Source of the DNA: Anaerolineales bacterium
GTDB lineage: Bacteria; Chloroflexota; Anaerolineae; Anaerolineales; Villigracilaceae
Length of the DNA: 12,725 bases
Assembly (NCBI GenBank): GCA_025966435.1
Contig: JAICRQ010000044.1
Location: forward strand, 1-12,725
Direction of reading: 5' to 3'
Under the pieces are notes generated by a model. That model did no database searches. It saw nothing but the letters and a program-made list of their open reading frames with translations, and was not told the DNA's origin. Position numbers and translations under genes: made by a program. Positions 1-6,541 of the stretch are shown here, piece after piece; positions within the stretch are counted from its first letter, which is position 1, and the number at the start of each line of letters is the position of its first letter.

Positions 1-178
1 GAACGCCGAATTCACTGTCGATCTTGAATCACAAACACTCTCTTTCCCGAATGGCTCCGTCCAATTTCCCATCGATCCATTCAACAAAGCCTGCCTTCTA
101 AACGGCGTGGACGAACTCGGTTACATCCTGAGTTTTGAAAAAGAGATCGCCACGTTTGAAGCCAGATCCAATTACTAA
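1..178 (+). CDS. leuD: 3-isopropylmalate dehydratase small subunit, C-terminal end (partial)
   Basis: Only the last 58 codons are present; the reading frame starts at base 2 and stops with TAA at 176-178. The translated tail contains FPIDPF followed by [13 protein letters not shown] and ends in EARSNY. This is the characteristic C-terminal end of LeuD (typically FxIDPFxxxCLLxGLDDIGLTL). With LeuC, LeuD forms the isopropylmalate isomerase. In organisms that use citramalate synthase the same enzyme also isomerises citramalate to 3-methylmalate, which fits the gene that follows. The gene is upstream of and codirectional with cimA, 48 bases apart, so it is probably in the same operon. The stop codon lies within a short period-7 repeat (170-190). 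Identity rests on a short fragment, but the motif is distinctive. Confidence 0.85.
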   Translation, partial: NAEFTVDLESQTLSFPNGSVQFPIDPFNKACLLNGVDELGYILSFEKEIATFEARSNY

Positions 179-190
179 TTACCAATTACA
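170..190. repeat. Short tandem heptamer repeat across the leuD stop codon
   Basis: Three consecutive copies of the 7-mer AATTACN occur at 170-176 (AATTACT), 177-183 (AATTACC) and 184-190 (AATTACA), followed by the decayed AATCTCC. The first copy supplies the last two codons of leuD and the start of its stop codon. Period 7 is the same as in the unrelated-sequence array downstream of cimA. Function unknown; it may be a slippage-derived intergenic repeat. Confidence 0.65.
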
Positions 191-226
191 AATCTCCCCT
201 CTCACGTCTATCAATAGGCAATAATT

Positions 227-1789
227 ATGGACATCCCCCTTATACAGATCTACGACACTACCCTCCGCGACGGCACCCAATCCGAAGGCTTCACCCTTTC
301 GAGTAATGACAAGGTCCGCATCGCCCAAAAATTGGACGAGCTCGGCGTGGCATTTATCGAAGGAGGATGGCCCGGCTCCAACCCAAAAGATGTAGAATTC
401 TTCGAGCGCGCCCAGGATATGGAATGGAAAAATGCCTTAATTGCTGCGTTCGGTTCCACGTGCCGCGTCAAAGGCGGACCCGAGGATGATGCGAACATAA
501 AGGCACTGATCGACTCCCATACCCCCGTCTGCACCATCTTTGGCAAGACGTGGACATTGCATGTGAAAGATGTGTTGCTGACGACTCTTGAAGACAATTT
601 ACGAATCATCGAGCAATCTGTGGCGTACCTCAAAGCGAATGGCAAACGCGTGATCTACGATGCGGAACATTTCTTCGATGGTTACAAAGTAGACCATGCT
701 TACGCTCTCGAAACTCTGCGCGCGGCGATCCGCGGCGGCGCAGAGACCGTTGTGTTATGCGATACCAATGGCGGGACATTACCCTGGGAGATCGAGCAAA
801 TTATTCGTGAGCTGAAACCAACCCTTGCACACCCCTTCGGAATTCATACACACAATGACTCTGAGTGTGCCGTTGTCAATTCCCTGGTTGCGGTGCGTGG
901 AGGTGCCATTCAGGTGCAGGGAACGATCAACGGCGTGGGCGAGCGCTGTGGCAATGCCAATCTGGTTTCCATCATGGCAGACCTGGAACTAAAAATGGGC
1001 TATTGCTGTCTCCCACCAGGAAACATAAAGCACTTATATGATCTCTCCCATTTTGTGGCGGAGGTAGCCAACATTACGCCCGATGGACACCTGCCCTTTG
1101 TAGGCAAGTCCGCATTTGCGCATAAAGGCGGAGTTCATGTGGCGGCGATGCGGCGGAATGCAAAATCGTATCAGCACGTAGAACCGGAAGTTGTGGGGAA
1201 TAAAATGCGCGTGGTGGTTTCAGATCTCTCGGGCCGCGGCAATTTGCTGAGCAAGGCGGAAGAGCATGGCGTGGAAGTGGAAGGTGCAGAGGTTCTGCCT
1301 GTTCTCAACGAGATCAAGGAACTGGAATCCCGCGGTTTTTCTTTTGAGGCAGCGGAAGCCTCCGTGACAATGATGTTGAAGCGACAGGAATATGGGTATA
1401 AGCCGCCCTTTGAGCTAGTGGATTTCTTCGTCAACGTGGAACACCGCCAGGGACGTGGTATTTTCGCAGAGGCGATGGTCAAGGTCCGGGTGCAGGGTGA
1501 ACTGCTGCATACCGCTGCTGAGGGGAATGGTCCGGTCAACGCCCTAGATAATGCATTGCGCAAGGCGCTGCTCAGTTATTATCCTCAGCTTGCGGATTTC
1601 CATTTATCGGATTACAAAGTCCGTATCCTGGATTCAGATCACGGCACCGAAGCGATCACGCGCGTCTTGATCGACACGCGCAATAACACCAGCCGTTGGA
1701 GCACTGTAGGCGCGAGCACGAATATCATCGAAGCCAGCTGGCGGGCGCTGGCAGACTCAGTGGAATACGGCTTGATGGTGGCACACTAA
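227..1789 (+). CDS. cimA: (R)-citramalate synthase
   Basis: This enzyme condenses pyruvate and acetyl-CoA to (R)-citramalate, the entry step of the threonine-independent isoleucine pathway, in the cytoplasm. At 520 residues it has the usual length for the long CimA family. The N-terminal TIM barrel carries YDTTLRDGTQ (9-18, with the catalytic R14-D15 pair), HTHND (207-211, metal-binding H207 and H209), NGVGERCGNA (235-244) and FAHKGGVH (297-304). The C-terminal part (about 380-510) matches the LeuA-type regulatory dimer domain, so feedback inhibition is plausible. CimA is preferred over 2-isopropylmalate synthase because of the DGTQSEG motif, the EGGWPGSNPKD stretch and the overall length. 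The ATG at 227 is preceded only by a weak AGG at 216-218. The gene lies between leuD and leuB, which supply the later steps. Confidence in the family is high; substrate specificity is inferred. Confidence 0.93.
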   Translation: MDIPLIQIYDTTLRDGTQSEGFTLSSNDKVRIAQKLDELGVAFIEGGWPGSNPKDVEFFERAQDMEWKNALIAAFGSTCRVKGGPEDDANIKALIDSHTPVCTIFGKTWTLHVKDVLLTTLEDNLRIIEQSVAYLKANGKRVIYDAEHFFDGYKVDHAYALETLRAAIRGGAETVVLCDTNGGTLPWEIEQIIRELKPTLAHPFGIHTHNDSECAVVNSLVAVRGGAIQVQGTINGVGERCGNANLVSIMADLELKMGYCCLPPGNIKHLYDLSHFVAEVANITPDGHLPFVGKSAFAHKGGVHVAAMRRNAKSYQHVEPEVVGNKMRVVVSDLSGRGNLLSKAEEHGVEVEGAEVLPVLNEIKELESRGFSFEAAEASVTMMLKRQEYGYKPPFELVDFFVNVEHRQGRGIFAEAMVKVRVQGELLHTAAEGNGPVNALDNALRKALLSYYPQLADFHLSDYKVRILDSDHGTEAITRVLIDTRNNTSRWSTVGASTNIIEASWRALADSVEYGLMVAH

Positions 1790-1790
1790 A

Positions 1791-1846
1791 TGGACGATGG
1801 ACCAATGACCATGGACCATAGGTTATCGTCTATCGTTCATTGTCCA
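1791..1846. repeat. Period-7 repeat array arranged as an imperfect palindrome
   Basis: The gap between cimA and leuB consists of eight consecutive 7-base units. The first four (1791-1818) are variants of TGGACCA. The central unit is TAGGTTA (1819-1825). The last three (1826-1846) are variants of TCGTCCA, which is the complementary orientation of TGGACGA. The whole block can therefore fold into an imperfect hairpin. It starts two bases after the cimA stop and ends 22 bases before leuB. It resembles the heptanucleotide short tandem repeats known from filamentous cyanobacteria. No function is evident; it could affect mRNA stability or leuB expression. Confidence 0.7.
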
Positions 1847-1868
1847 TCGCCTGATTTGGAGACCTAAT

Positions 1869-2927
1869 ATGGAATTCAAAATCACACTCTTACCTGGCGA
1901 TGGCATTGGACCTGAAGTGGTCGAAGAAGCCGTGCGTGTCCTGGACGTAATTGCTGCGAAATACAATCATACCTTTCAATATCAAGAGCGCTTGATGGGT
2001 GGTTGCTCCATTGATAGGTACGGTACATCTCTGACCGATGAGACCCTGTCTGACTGCCAATCTTCGGACGCGGTACTGCTGGGCGCGGTGGGTGGTCCAA
2101 AGTGGGATGATCCCAACGCTAAAGATCGCCCCGAGCGTGGATTGCTCGCTCTCCGCAAGGGACTCTCTGTCTTTGCGAATCTCCGTCCTGTCAAAGTGCA
2201 TGCTGCGCTGATCGGGGCCTCGCCCTTGAAACCGGAGCGACTCCAGGGAGTGGACATCCTGGTGATTCGTGAGCTTACAGGCGGTTTGTACTTCGGTCAG
2301 CCAAAACTGCGTGAGATGAGGGGAGATTGTGAATATGCAGTCGACACTCTTGAGTATTATGATTATGAAATCAAGCGTATTGTGGAGCTTGCCTTTAAGC
2401 TGGCGGAAGGACGAAAGCAAAAAGTCACATCGGTAGACAAGGCGAATGTATTGGAATCATCCAGGCTCTGGAGACGGGTGGCAACCGACGTAGGGAAGAA
2501 ATATCCTGATGTAAATTTGGAGCATCAGCTTGTCGATAGCGCCGCGATGAGACTGATCACCGGTCCCGCGACAATGGATGTTATCGTTACCGAAAACATG
2601 TTCGGTGATATTCTCACTGATGAGGCGTCGGTACTGGCGGGGTCGATGGGGATGTTGCCCTCTGCTAGTTTGTCGGAGGCAGGCGTCGGCTTGTATGAAC
2701 CGATCCACGGCTCGGCGCCGGATATCGCCGGAAAGGGAATTGCCAATCCCATTGGTACAATTCTGTCCACTGCTCTGCTGTTGCGGTATTCCTTGAAGCT
2801 AGAGGAGGAAGCGGCGTGTATTGAGCAGGCGGTCGATCGAGCCATCACGGATGGTGCGCGAACTACAGATCTCGGCGGCACGTTGACGACCCGTCAGATG
2901 ACGGATGAAATCATCAAACATTTCTAA
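1869..2927 (+). CDS. leuB: 3-isopropylmalate dehydrogenase
   Basis: LeuB oxidatively decarboxylates 3-isopropylmalate with NAD+ in leucine synthesis. In the citramalate route it does the same to 3-methylmalate, giving 2-oxobutyrate. The 352-residue protein is full length. It begins with the typical [13 protein letters not shown] (5-17). It carries [10 protein letters not shown] (134-143), the catalytic lysine in [10 protein letters not shown] (K191), the metal-binding aspartates around GDILTDEAS (246-254), and the NAD-binding loop [19 protein letters not shown] (276-294). The ATG at 1869 follows GGAG with a 7-base spacer. The gene sits between cimA and ilvE, 12 bases before ilvE, whose ribosome binding site overlaps the leuB stop codon, so the pair is probably translationally coupled. 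Dual use in leucine and isoleucine synthesis is inferred from the cimA neighbour. Confidence 0.95.
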   Translation: MEFKITLLPGDGIGPEVVEEAVRVLDVIAAKYNHTFQYQERLMGGCSIDRYGTSLTDETLSDCQSSDAVLLGAVGGPKWDDPNAKDRPERGLLALRKGLSVFANLRPVKVHAALIGASPLKPERLQGVDILVIRELTGGLYFGQPKLREMRGDCEYAVDTLEYYDYEIKRIVELAFKLAEGRKQKVTSVDKANVLESSRLWRRVATDVGKKYPDVNLEHQLVDSAAMRLITGPATMDVIVTENMFGDILTDEASVLAGSMGMLPSASLSEAGVGLYEPIHGSAPDIAGKGIANPIGTILSTALLLRYSLKLEEEAACIEQAVDRAITDGARTTDLGGTLTTRQMTDEIIKHF

Positions 2928-2939
2928 GGAGAAGACATC

Positions 2940-3875
2940 ATGGGCATGGAATCCAAATATATCTGGATGGACGGCGAGCTTGTGGACTTTGAAAAAGCCA
3001 CAGTTCATGTCCTCAACCCCGCCATGCATTACGGCGCCGCGGTATTTGAGGGAATCCGAGCATATAACACGCCGAAGGGACCCGCGGTGTTCCGTTTGCG
3101 GGAACATGCGGAACGGCTGCTTGATTCGGCGCGGGTATTTGGCGTACGCAAGTTTGCGTTTACGGTGGACGACATCGTGAAAGCGGTCAAAGAGACGGTA
3201 CATGCCAACGGATTCACGGATTGTTATATCCGCCCGCTGTTGTATCTGAAAGGCGGCGCCTGGAACTTAAACGTAGATGCCGGTCAGCCTGCCCTGATGA
3301 TCGCGGTCTGGCAGTGGAGCAACTATCTTGGCGAAGAGGCACTGGCAAAAGGGATTCGAGCAAACATTTCCTCCTACACGCGCCATCACCCCAACGTCAG
3401 CATGACGAAGGCAAAAATCGCCGGGAATTATGTCAACAGCTTCCTTGCCAAGACGGAGTCCGAACGGCTCGGCTTCCAGGAAGCCATCATGCTGGACCCG
3501 CAGGGATACGTTGCCGAGTGCACGGGAGAGAATCTCTTTATGGTGCGGCGCGAGAAATTGGTTACCCCTGCCACCGCGCCCGTGCTGGAGGGTCTTACAC
3601 GGCACACCATCCACACGATCGCGAAGGATCTTGGCTATGATGTGCTCGAGCAACCCATCTCGCGCGACCAGTTATATATTGCAGATGAAGTTTTCGTATG
3701 TGGTACGGCAGCCGAATGCATAGGCTTGAGTGAAATTGACTTCCGCGTGATCGGGGATGGAAAGACGGGTCCCATTACGCGTGCAATCCAAAACGTCTAT
3801 CATGATTTGATCCGGGGTAAAGTGGCAAAGTATGAGGAGTGGTGCGATTACGTGGGAGAGGAAGTCAAGGTCTAA
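2940..3875 (+). CDS. ilvE: Branched-chain amino acid aminotransferase
   Basis: This is a pyridoxal-phosphate enzyme of fold type IV that catalyses the final reversible transamination from glutamate to form isoleucine, valine or leucine. At 311 residues it has the normal length. Visible hallmarks are the N-terminal LNPAMHYGAAVFEGIRAY (25-42), the PLP-binding lysine in KAKIAGNY (K159), the cofactor-contacting glutamate in ECTGENLF (E193), and the GTAAE phosphate-binding loop (255-259). The ATG at 2940 is preceded by AAGGAG with an 8-base spacer; this ribosome binding site overlaps the leuB stop codon. An alternative ATG two codons later is possible. It is the last gene of the operon, followed by a strong palindromic terminator. 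D-amino-acid transaminase and aminodeoxychorismate lyase are related families, but the context and motifs favour IlvE. Confidence 0.94.
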   Translation: MGMESKYIWMDGELVDFEKATVHVLNPAMHYGAAVFEGIRAYNTPKGPAVFRLREHAERLLDSARVFGVRKFAFTVDDIVKAVKETVHANGFTDCYIRPLLYLKGGAWNLNVDAGQPALMIAVWQWSNYLGEEALAKGIRANISSYTRHHPNVSMTKAKIAGNYVNSFLAKTESERLGFQEAIMLDPQGYVAECTGENLFMVRREKLVTPATAPVLEGLTRHTIHTIAKDLGYDVLEQPISRDQLYIADEVFVCGTAAECIGLSEIDFRVIGDGKTGPITRAIQNVYHDLIRGKVAKYEEWCDYVGEEVKV

Positions 3876-3893
3876 CGGGTTACCAGATAAGGG

Positions 3894-3925
3894 CGAAAAA
3901 GCGAGCCGTACGGCTCGCTTTTTCG
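3894..3925. terminator. Bidirectional Rho-independent terminator (32-base perfect palindrome)
   Basis: A perfect palindrome is centred between bases 3909 and 3910, with a GC-rich core (GCGAGCCG paired with CGGCTCGC) flanked by an A-tract on the left and a T-tract on the right. Read on either strand it gives a stem followed by a run of U. It lies 18 bases after the ilvE stop and 28 bases from the stop of the convergent MFS gene, so it can end both transcripts. Confidence 0.9.
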
Positions 3926-3953
3926 TATCTCAGCAGGTTTATATGCCTACATT

Positions 3954-5132
3954 CTAAATTTGATTGTATTGTGGGCGAGTAAGCCACATGCTTAGAAACC
4001 CGGTTCCATATCCGGCGACAGCGAGAGCGTATAGCCACCGCGCACCGATCGCATCGAAGATACCTCCGGAGATAGGAGCCGCCAGCACGCTCACCAATCC
4101 TGCCAGTGTGACCGTGTAAATTGCCAGCACCGTCCCGGTTTCGGCGGGGTCGGTGCGGCTGCTAATCAGGAAAACCGAAGCAATTGTCATAAAACTGAAT
4201 GACACCCCTCCGACGAATCGCACGATCATAATGGTTGCAATGGACGGAAACAACAGAACCGCCGCTCGCTGGAAGAAGAGCAGGATGATCGCAAACAGCA
4301 TCACCCGGTGCGCGCCCACCCGGCGGACATAACGGTCGGCATAGACCATAAAGGGTAACTCCACGATGGCGCTCAAGATCCCGGCAAAGGAGATGAGCAG
4401 CTTGGATGCGCCAAGCTCCGCCAGAAAGACGTTCTCAAACTGTAGAACGCCGTTATTAAGAAAGCCCATACAGACGAGAGCAATAGCATAACCGAGCAGG
4501 GTGCGGTCCCGGGTGATCTGTCGAAACGCTGTTCGCAAATTAGACGGTGGCTGTCCCATCAGCCGGCGTGAAACAAAATAGCGGGGTTGGATCAAAAGCG
4601 TCAACAGTGCACCGGTTAGCCACATCAGGCTCACGCCCAGAAAGCCTGCCTCGAATCCGAAACGCTCAATCAGCCAGCCCGAGGCAGGCACAACGAGAAT
4701 CCAACCCACCGACGCCCAGACGCGAACACTGCCGTATCCGGTCCCAGCCTCCTCTGACACGTGCACTGCCATGGCATCCGACGCAGGCATGATTCCTGCG
4801 CCTACAAGTGACTGAAAAAATATAATGACGACTATCCCCAGAAAAATCGTCTGCTGACCCAGGAGGAAGTAACCGATCGCGGCCAGCATCAGAGAAGCCT
4901 GCAGGATGCCTCGTGCCTGCGGTCGCTTCTTGATTTCGCTCACAAGGATGGGGGAAACGACGAGACCGATTGTCGCGCTGACAGAGCCAATCGTCCCGAT
5001 CTGTGCCCCACTCAGCCCCAGGCTGACATAAAAAAGATTGATAAAAGGCAGGATAAAGCCCCAGCCGCCCATAAAGGCAAAGTAGTAGGCGCGGGCGAAA
5101 ATAAGATCGCGGTTAAGTTGTTTTGAGAGCAT
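3954..5132 (-). CDS. MFS transporter (LacY / nucleoside:H+ symporter-like)
   Basis: This is a 392-residue integral membrane protein with about twelve hydrophobic segments and the two-halves layout of the major facilitator superfamily. The first half contains YGSVRVWASVGWI (133-145), a signature of the MFS_1-like subgroup that includes LacY, nucleoside:H+ symporters and HcaT-like permeases. A basic loop between the halves (about 183-205) and the loop YADRYVRRVGAHR in the second half are also typical. The substrate cannot be told from sequence. The frame extends upstream to an ATG at 5189, but a good promoter (5155-5182) lies inside that extension, so the ATG at 5132 is preferred, with a very short leader and no clear Shine-Dalgarno sequence. 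It is convergent with ilvE and divergent from the acidic-protein cluster. It is probably monocistronic. Confidence 0.85.
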   Translation of the reverse strand: MLSKQLNRDLIFARAYYFAFMGGWGFILPFINLFYVSLGLSGAQIGTIGSVSATIGLVVSPILVSEIKKRPQARGILQASLMLAAIGYFLLGQQTIFLGIVVIIFFQSLVGAGIMPASDAMAVHVSEEAGTGYGSVRVWASVGWILVVPASGWLIERFGFEAGFLGVSLMWLTGALLTLLIQPRYFVSRRLMGQPPSNLRTAFRQITRDRTLLGYAIALVCMGFLNNGVLQFENVFLAELGASKLLISFAGILSAIVELPFMVYADRYVRRVGAHRVMLFAIILLFFQRAAVLLFPSIATIMIVRFVGGVSFSFMTIASVFLISSRTDPAETGTVLAIYTVTLAGLVSVLAAPISGGIFDAIGARWLYALAVAGYGTGFLSMWLTRPQYNQI

Positions 5133-5154
5133 AGAATTTTTGGCAAACGGGCGA

Positions 5155-5182
5155 AGTATATCACCCCGAAAAAGACTGTCTA
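5155..5182 (-). promoter_or_regulatory. Sigma-70-type promoter for the MFS gene
   Basis: Read on the - strand, TAGACA (5182-5177) and TATACT (5160-5155) are separated by 16 bases. The -35 box has 5 of 6 consensus bases, as does the -10 box. Transcription would begin around 5147-5149, about 15-17 bases before the preferred ATG at 5132. Its position argues against the longer frame that starts at 5189. Confidence 0.5.
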
Positions 5183-5261
5183 ATTGCATTACAAAATTGC
5201 CATGTCCGACAGGAGACGACCAACAAAGCTTGGTTACGTAATCTCACAATGTACCGGAATC

Positions 5262-5278
5262 TATATCTGGCAGATATA
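5262..5278. promoter_or_regulatory. Dyad TATATCTG-G-CAGATATA, possible operator
   Basis: Two perfect 8-base arms surround a single G. The dyad sits in the divergent promoter region, 10 bases upstream of the -35 box of the + strand cluster promoter. That is a usual place for a regulator binding site. No regulator can be named, and AT-rich dyads also occur by chance. Confidence 0.35.
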
Positions 5279-5288
5279 TCTCAGTATA

Positions 5289-5317
5289 TTGACCTGTCTA
5301 GCTCGTCACTCTAAGAT
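5289..5317 (+). promoter_or_regulatory. Sigma-70-type promoter for the acidic protein / EncFtn-like cluster
   Basis: TTGACC (5289-5294) and TAAGAT (5312-5317) are separated by exactly 17 bases, a near-consensus housekeeping promoter. Transcription would start around 5324, leaving a leader of about 30 bases that includes the GAGGAAGGAG ribosome binding site ending at 5346. This supports the ATG at 5356. Confidence 0.55.
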
Positions 5318-5355
5318 AGCCACATCGTTAATAGATGAGGAAGGAGATTTTGAAG

Positions 5356-6126
5356 ATGGCTACTGAGAAAAAAGAAAAACCAAGGGAAGAAACTGACGAG
5401 ATCGAAAAGACCATCGATCCCTACACAGGGGAGTTGAAGCCTGTCCCGGAGGATGCCGATCAGTTCATCGAGGTCATACCGGAAGAGACCGATGACCGTG
5501 AGGGGAGTAATTACCTCCTCAATGAGGAAACCAGCATGGATGCCTATGCGGCGAATGCAGATTCCAACGCGGCGGCTGAGCAGGCCGCGCACTATACGGA
5601 CGATGAAGATATAGAAGACGATTTTGCTGAGCGGCAGCGGCTTGCCGCAAGTGGACGGGATGTGCTGCTGGAAGAATTAGATGAGCACAACTCGCTCTCG
5701 CCAGAGATCACAGGCGGCGACGTTGATGCCTCCTGGCAGACGGCAAACCAGGCAGGGGAGGAAACAGTGGGTGGCAGCGTATCCACGCCGGATCAGGATG
5801 TTGTCGAAGAGCTAGGGCGGGGGGCAGGACTCGTCTATAAGGATGATGAGCCTCTCAACTATGATGCCAAAGTCCTGGACCGGGATCGCAACCGTTGGGA
5901 GCTGAATCCCGCTTCTGCCCTCAATGAAGACGAAGAGCTTTCTGACGAGGAAGACCAGGATGATGAAGACGAAGATGAATTGGAGAGTCTGGACGAGCTG
6001 GAGGGAGAGGAAAACGAAGATTTGGAAGATGACGAATTGGACGGCGATGATTTGGATGATGGACTCGAAGAGGATGAGGACGACCTTGACGACGAGCTCG
6101 AAGACGAAGAAGATGATGAGGCATAA
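5356..6126 (+). CDS. Highly acidic protein with a DUF6335-like core
   Basis: This 256-residue protein has no signal peptide or membrane segment. Residues 1-114 are polar and acidic. Residues 115-187 form a compact, less biased stretch with TGGDVDASWQ (119-128), EETVGGSVSTPDQDVVEELG (135-154) and RDRNRWELNP (176-185). From memory this resembles a conserved protein family common in Cyanobacteria (DUF6335); that match was not checked. Residues 190-256 are extraordinarily acidic: 48 of 67 are Asp or Glu, with no Lys or Arg, and Leu recurs every few positions. Function is unknown; binding of cations or basic partners is only a guess. The frame could begin at 5335, but GAGGAAGGAG lies inside that extension, so the ATG at 5356 is chosen. 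It is the first gene of a three-gene cluster, 31 bases before the EncFtn-like gene. Confidence 0.8.
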   Translation: MATEKKEKPREETDEIEKTIDPYTGELKPVPEDADQFIEVIPEETDDREGSNYLLNEETSMDAYAANADSNAAAEQAAHYTDDEDIEDDFAERQRLAASGRDVLLEELDEHNSLSPEITGGDVDASWQTANQAGEETVGGSVSTPDQDVVEELGRGAGLVYKDDEPLNYDAKVLDRDRNRWELNPASALNEDEELSDEEDQDDEDEDELESLDELEGEENEDLEDDELDGDDLDDGLEEDEDDLDDELEDEEDDEA

Positions 6127-6157
6127 CAGCGGCTGTTTACTCAAATAAGGAGACAAC

Positions 6158-6475
6158 ATGGGCTTTGATCAATACCATGAGCCTCCAGAAGAGCTTTCTG
6201 GGGAAACGCGCACCTATGTCCGCGTGATCCAATCGCTGATCGAGGAAGGCGAGGCAATTAACTGGTATACCCAGAGGCTGGCTGTCGAGCAGAATGAGGA
6301 AGCTCGCGCAGTGATGAGCCAGGCGCAGAAAGAGGAGTTTATTCATTTTGGAATGAATCTTGAGTTTTTGCTACGGCGTACGCCCATCTGGCGTAGCATT
6401 TTAAAAAATATTCTTTTCAAGAAGGGGGATTTGATCGAACTGGCAGAGAAGGCTGAAGAGACGATACACAAGTAA
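6158..6475 (+). CDS. Encapsulated-ferritin-like (EncFtn family) iron-binding protein
   Basis: This 105-residue helical protein matches the EncFtn family, whose members form an annular decamer with a ferroxidase centre at the subunit interface. The hallmark helix reads EEGEAINWYTQR (29-40) and the second reads KEEFIHFGMNLEFLLRR (58-74). By comparison with the Rhodospirillum rubrum EncFtn recalled from memory, E32, E60 and H63 correspond to its metal ligands E32, E62 and H65, and W36-Y37 to W38-Y39. The likely role is Fe(II) binding and oxidation in the cytoplasm. Classic EncFtn genes sit directly upstream of an encapsulin gene and end in a short shell-targeting peptide. Here the C-terminus is a plain charged helix ending ETIHK, and the next gene encodes a PRC-barrel protein. 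AAGGAG lies 5 bases before the ATG. Fold and site are well supported; an encapsulin elsewhere in the genome cannot be excluded. Confidence 0.85.
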   Translation: MGFDQYHEPPEELSGETRTYVRVIQSLIEEGEAINWYTQRLAVEQNEEARAVMSQAQKEEFIHFGMNLEFLLRRTPIWRSILKNILFKKGDLIELAEKAEETIHK

Positions 6476-6541
6476 CGTTCTCTTGAGATCGGGTGCACGC
6501 TCAACAGGTGTTAGGTTGGGTAGCTATCCAGGAGGTGTGAT

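Noticed and set aside
227..1789. 2-isopropylmalate synthase (LeuA) as the identity of this gene
   Set aside because: The N-terminal motif details, the length and the region after the barrel fit the citramalate synthase family better, although the two share the same fold.
1791..1846. Possible CRISPR array
   Set aside because: Units are 7 bases, contiguous and without spacers, half in the opposite orientation; no cas genes are nearby.
1890..2420. 176-residue frame on the - strand inside leuB
   Set aside because: It lies wholly antisense to a clearly conserved enzyme, and its translation shows no domain or consistent composition.
5184..5366. 60-residue + strand frame in the divergent promoter region
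   Set aside because: It overlaps both promoters and the ribosome binding site of the acidic-protein gene, lacks its own ribosome binding site, and has no recognisable domain.
5812..6159. Hydrophobic-looking 115-residue frame on the - strand, opposite the acidic tail
   Set aside because: Asp and Glu codons read in reverse give Ile, Val, Phe and Leu codons, so the frame is a by-product of the acidic tail. It has no ribosome binding site or family resemblance.
6440..6475. Encapsulin-targeting peptide at the end of the EncFtn-like protein
   Set aside because: The last residues form a charged helix directly continuous with the fold; there is no flexible linker or hydrophobic Gly-Ser-Leu type tag.
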